A stretch of 64,000 nucleotides of DNA, taken from assembly GCA_963663395.1 (NCBI GenBank), contig OY760226.1, forward strand, positions 4,092,001-4,156,000. The letters are read 5' to 3'. The stretch is from Azophilus sp963663395 (lineage in GTDB: Bacteria; Pseudomonadota; Gammaproteobacteria; Pseudomonadales; Azotimanducaceae). The translations under genes were made by a program, and so were the position numbers. The stretch's first letter is position 1. Each line of letters begins with the position of its first letter. The notes under the pieces are model-generated. The model made no database searches, was not told the DNA's origin, and saw nothing but the letters and a program-made list of their open reading frames with translations. Positions 61,661 through 64,000 of the stretch are shown piece after piece.

Positions 61661-64000
61661 TCAGGCTCCCGTCACCGCATCGTCCAAGGCATCGGCGGCT
61701 TGGTCCAGCACGTTGCCATCCGCATCGAGCGCCACGATGCGCCCGATATCCAGTTCGCGGATTTCCGCCTCGATTCTGTCGCGGTCTCCGACGACAACCC
61801 AGATCAGCCCCTCCGGATTCACCACATCCAGGGCGGCCTGGCGGATTTCCGCTTCGCTGAGTGCGCGCACGGCATCGGCATAGCTGTCCCAGTAGTCGTC
61901 CGGCAGCCCGAATCGCACGATTTCCACGAGCGAACCCAGGACGGCGGAGGCCGTCTCCCAGCGTCCCGGAAGCGACAGGGTGCGGCGGTCTTTCACCTTG
62001 GCGATCTCGTCAGGCGTCGCCGGACGGACATCGCGAATCTCCTCGATCTCCCGCTTCAACTCGGCCATTGCCGCGCTGGTCTTGTCCGTCTGTACCGGCG
62101 CCAGGGCAATGAACGGCCGCTGGCCCTTGGCGGGCACGAGTTGGGTGAAGGCCCCGTACGACCAGTTCTTGTCTTCGCGCAGGTTCATGTTGACCCGCGC
62201 CGTGAAGTCGCCGCCCAGCACCTGGTTCATTGCCGTGATCGCCATCTCCGCGTCGTTGTTGCGCGGCGGGGCGATGTGCCCGGCGATGATGACCGACTGC
62301 TCGGAGTCCGGCCTGTCGACCAGGTAGACGATCGGCTCGGACTGATGCCCGACGGCGGCAAGGTTCTTTTGCGGGACATCGCCCGGTTGCCATTGGTCGA
62401 ATCGCGCCGTTAACAGAGGCTCGATCTCGCCCCGGGTTACATCGCCCACCACAACCAGCGTGGCGTTGCCGGGCTTGAACCAGGTGTCATGGAACGCCGC
62501 GAGGTTTTCAGGGGTAAGCGCCGCAACGCTCGCTTCGTCGCCGGAACCGGTGAACGGCAGGCTGTAGGCATGCCCGTCGCCGTAGAGAATGCGCGGAAAC
62601 AGACGCAGCGCCAGGGTCCTCGGCCGAACCTTCTCCTGCGCAATGCCGACGATCTGCAGTTGCTGCAGGCGGGCAAAGTCCTGTTCCGGGAACGATGGAT
62701 TGAGGATGACGTCGGCATAGAGATCGAGCGATGAGTCCAGATTCTCCTTCAGCGCCGACATGCCGACGAAGGACGTGTCCAGGTTTGAACCGGCGCCCAG
62801 GTTTGCGCCCAGGCGCAACAGTTCGTCGCTGATCTCCAGGGCCGACCGGGTGGCCGTGCCCTCATCCAGCATGGCGAGCGCCAGGTTTGCGGTGCCGGGC
62901 GTTGCAAACTGATCGGCGGCGAAGCCGGCATCGACAACCAGGCTCAACTCCACCACCGGAACCGCGTGACGTTCCGCCAGGACGACCTTGAGGCCGTTGT
63001 CGAGTTCAAAACGCTCGAAGCGGTCGAAGCGCGCCATCGGCGGTGAACCCGTGTCCGGCAGCCCCGAACGGTCGGCCTTGGCCTCGCTCACCGAAGTCCG
63101 TGGGAACGGCAGCACCTCGAGGATGAATTGCCCCCTTGTCATCCACTTGTCCGCCTCGGCCTGCAGGTCGGCCGGCCGCGCCTCATTCCAGCGTGCAAGC
63201 GTGGTCTTGTGGAAGGCGGGATCGTCCAGGTAGGTCTCGTTGCGCGCCAACTGGTCGCTCTTGCCGCCGAAACCGCCGACCCGCTCGATGCCCCTCACGA
63301 ACGCGGCGCGGCGGCTGGTGACCATGCGGTGCAGTTCCTCGTCGCTGGGCCCCTCTGCCAGAAGGACCGCGATTTCTTCCTCGATGGCCGCATCGAGTTC
63401 CGCGAGCGAGTGCCCGGGCAGCGCGGTTGCGATGACGCCGAAGATGCCGGCTATCTCCATCGGGTAGGCGAAAGCGCTCACATCCGAGGCGATCTGCTCG
63501 TCGTAGACCAGGCGCTTGTAGAGCCGGGAGGTCTTGCCTTCGCTGAGGATGCCGGCCACCAGATCGAGCCTGTTGGCTTCTGGCGTGCCGTAACGCGGCA
63601 TGGTCCATGCCTTGTACAGCCTCGCCTGGGGCACCCGATCCTGCATGACGAGGCGGTGGGTGCCCACGAGTTCGGGTATCCATTCGGTCTGCCTCGTCAG
63701 CGGCGGCCCGGCGGGGATATGGCCGAAGTAGTGCTCCACTCGGGCCTTGACGTCCGCCGCTTCCACATCGCCGGCGATGACCAGAACGGCGTTCGCCGCG
63801 CCGTAGTACCGGTTGAACCACTCCCGCACATCGTCGAGGCTCGCCGCGTTCAGGTCGTCCATGCTGCCGATGACGGACCACGAATAGGGATGGCCGGACG
63901 GAAAGACGTTCTCGAACAGCACGTTGAATACCCGGCCATAGGGCTGGTTCTCGCCCTGGCGCTTCTCGTTCTGCACAACGCCGCGCTGCTCGTCGAGCCG
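61661..64000 (-). CDS. M16 family zinc metallopeptidase (5' end beyond window)
   Basis: The visible 780 or so codons cover most of a two-repeat M16 peptidase (pitrilysin/insulinase family). The first, active repeat is present only from GRVFNVLFENVFPSGHPYSW on; the HxxEH zinc motif is beyond the right edge. The second repeat starts with FERFELDNGLKVVLAERHAV, VDAGFAADQF and LAMLDEGTATRS and lacks that motif, as usual. It ends EIRELDIGRIVALDADGNVL. Such proteins degrade peptides in the periplasm. The frame is open to the last base at 64000. Confidence 0.88.
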   Translation of the reverse strand, partial: RLDEQRGVVQNEKRQGENQPYGRVFNVLFENVFPSGHPYSWSVIGSMDDLNAASLDDVREWFNRYYGAANAVLVIAGDVEAADVKARVEHYFGHIPAGPPLTRQTEWIPELVGTHRLVMQDRVPQARLYKAWTMPRYGTPEANRLDLVAGILSEGKTSRLYKRLVYDEQIASDVSAFAYPMEIAGIFGVIATALPGHSLAELDAAIEEEIAVLLAEGPSDEELHRMVTSRRAAFVRGIERVGGFGGKSDQLARNETYLDDPAFHKTTLARWNEARPADLQAEADKWMTRGQFILEVLPFPRTSVSEAKADRSGLPDTGSPPMARFDRFERFELDNGLKVVLAERHAVPVVELSLVVDAGFAADQFATPGTANLALAMLDEGTATRSALEISDELLRLGANLGAGSNLDTSFVGMSALKENLDSSLDLYADVILNPSFPEQDFARLQQLQIVGIAQEKVRPRTLALRLFPRILYGDGHAYSLPFTGSGDEASVAALTPENLAAFHDTWFKPGNATLVVVGDVTRGEIEPLLTARFDQWQPGDVPQKNLAAVGHQSEPIVYLVDRPDSEQSVIIAGHIAPPRNNDAEMAITAMNQVLGGDFTARVNMNLREDKNWSYGAFTQLVPAKGQRPFIALAPVQTDKTSAAMAELKREIEEIRDVRPATPDEIAKVKDRRTLSLPGRWETASAVLGSLVEIVRFGLPDDYWDSYADAVRALSEAEIRQAALDVVNPEGLIWVVVGDRDRIEAEIRELDIGRIVALDADGNVLDQAADALDDAVTGA

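Noticed and set aside
1..64000. CRISPR arrays, rRNA or tRNA genes
   Set aside because: No regularly spaced repeats and no complete cloverleaf were found by eye.

Overview
This is about 64 kb of GC-rich, gene-dense DNA from a Gram-negative bacterium. Two TonB-dependent receptors, several lipoprotein signal peptides, a QmcA/NfeD membrane pair and a YefM/YoeB-type toxin-antitoxin pair fit a proteobacterium, most likely a gammaproteobacterium. The wealth of flavin, haem, Rieske and carotenoid-type oxygenases fits an aerobic, environmental (perhaps marine or host-associated) heterotroph. No rRNA, tRNA or CRISPR array was seen, and species cannot be named from the sequence.

Layout: 0-1.4 kb, histidine biosynthesis (hisH, hisF running off the left edge). 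1.5-5.4 kb, a GMC oxidoreductase with its small partner subunit, a coupled membrane-anchored split-barrel protein and a lipoprotein amidohydrolase. 5.5-12.5 kb, a TonB receptor, a protein with two catalytically dead tyrosine-recombinase-like repeats, an MhpA-like hydroxylase and an aromatic-acid-type MFS transporter. 12.6-14.6 kb, a peroxiredoxin-like gene with an in-frame TGA, a decayed AddB-like nuclease gene and a small coiled-coil membrane protein. 14.7-23.5 kb, a HAD phosphatase, a flavin hydroxylase, a carboxylesterase, a haloalkane dehalogenase with an MFS transporter, a second MFS transporter and a small membrane protein. 23.6-31.4 kb, gene remnants, a two-propeller phytase-like lipoprotein, a second TonB receptor, two SnoaL-like proteins and NfeD/QmcA. 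31.6-37 kb, pyruvate carboxylase, an SDR and a second redoxin with an in-frame TGA. 37.2-42.4 kb, a compact defence-like island (DUF3800, PHP-SMC ATPase of the TrlF type, possible degenerate PD-(D/E)XK protein). 42.5-51.6 kb, enoyl-CoA hydratase, P450, MFS, SulP, a 242-bp inverted-repeat element, a thiolase and HMG-CoA-synthase/DUF35 pair, and a VOC protein. 51.6-54.5 kb, an SDR gene split by an intact IS1634-like element. 54.5-64 kb, a toxin-antitoxin pair, a Rieske ferredoxin and Rieske oxygenase, a DUF2235 hydrolase, SnoaL, carotenoid oxygenase, a CmcJ-like protein and an M16 peptidase cut by the right edge.

The strongest discovery is a pair of unlinked thioredoxin-fold genes (12630-13745 and 36453-37007). 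In each, a TGA lies exactly where the first cysteine of a CxxC redox motif is expected, the frame stays open beyond it, and a hairpin with a G-starting loop lies at the distance expected for a bacterial SECIS element. Both are best read as UxxC selenoproteins that ordinary gene calling would split in two. The defence-like operon at 37-42 kb and the tandem dead recombinase at 7.7-9.4 kb are the next most interesting loci.
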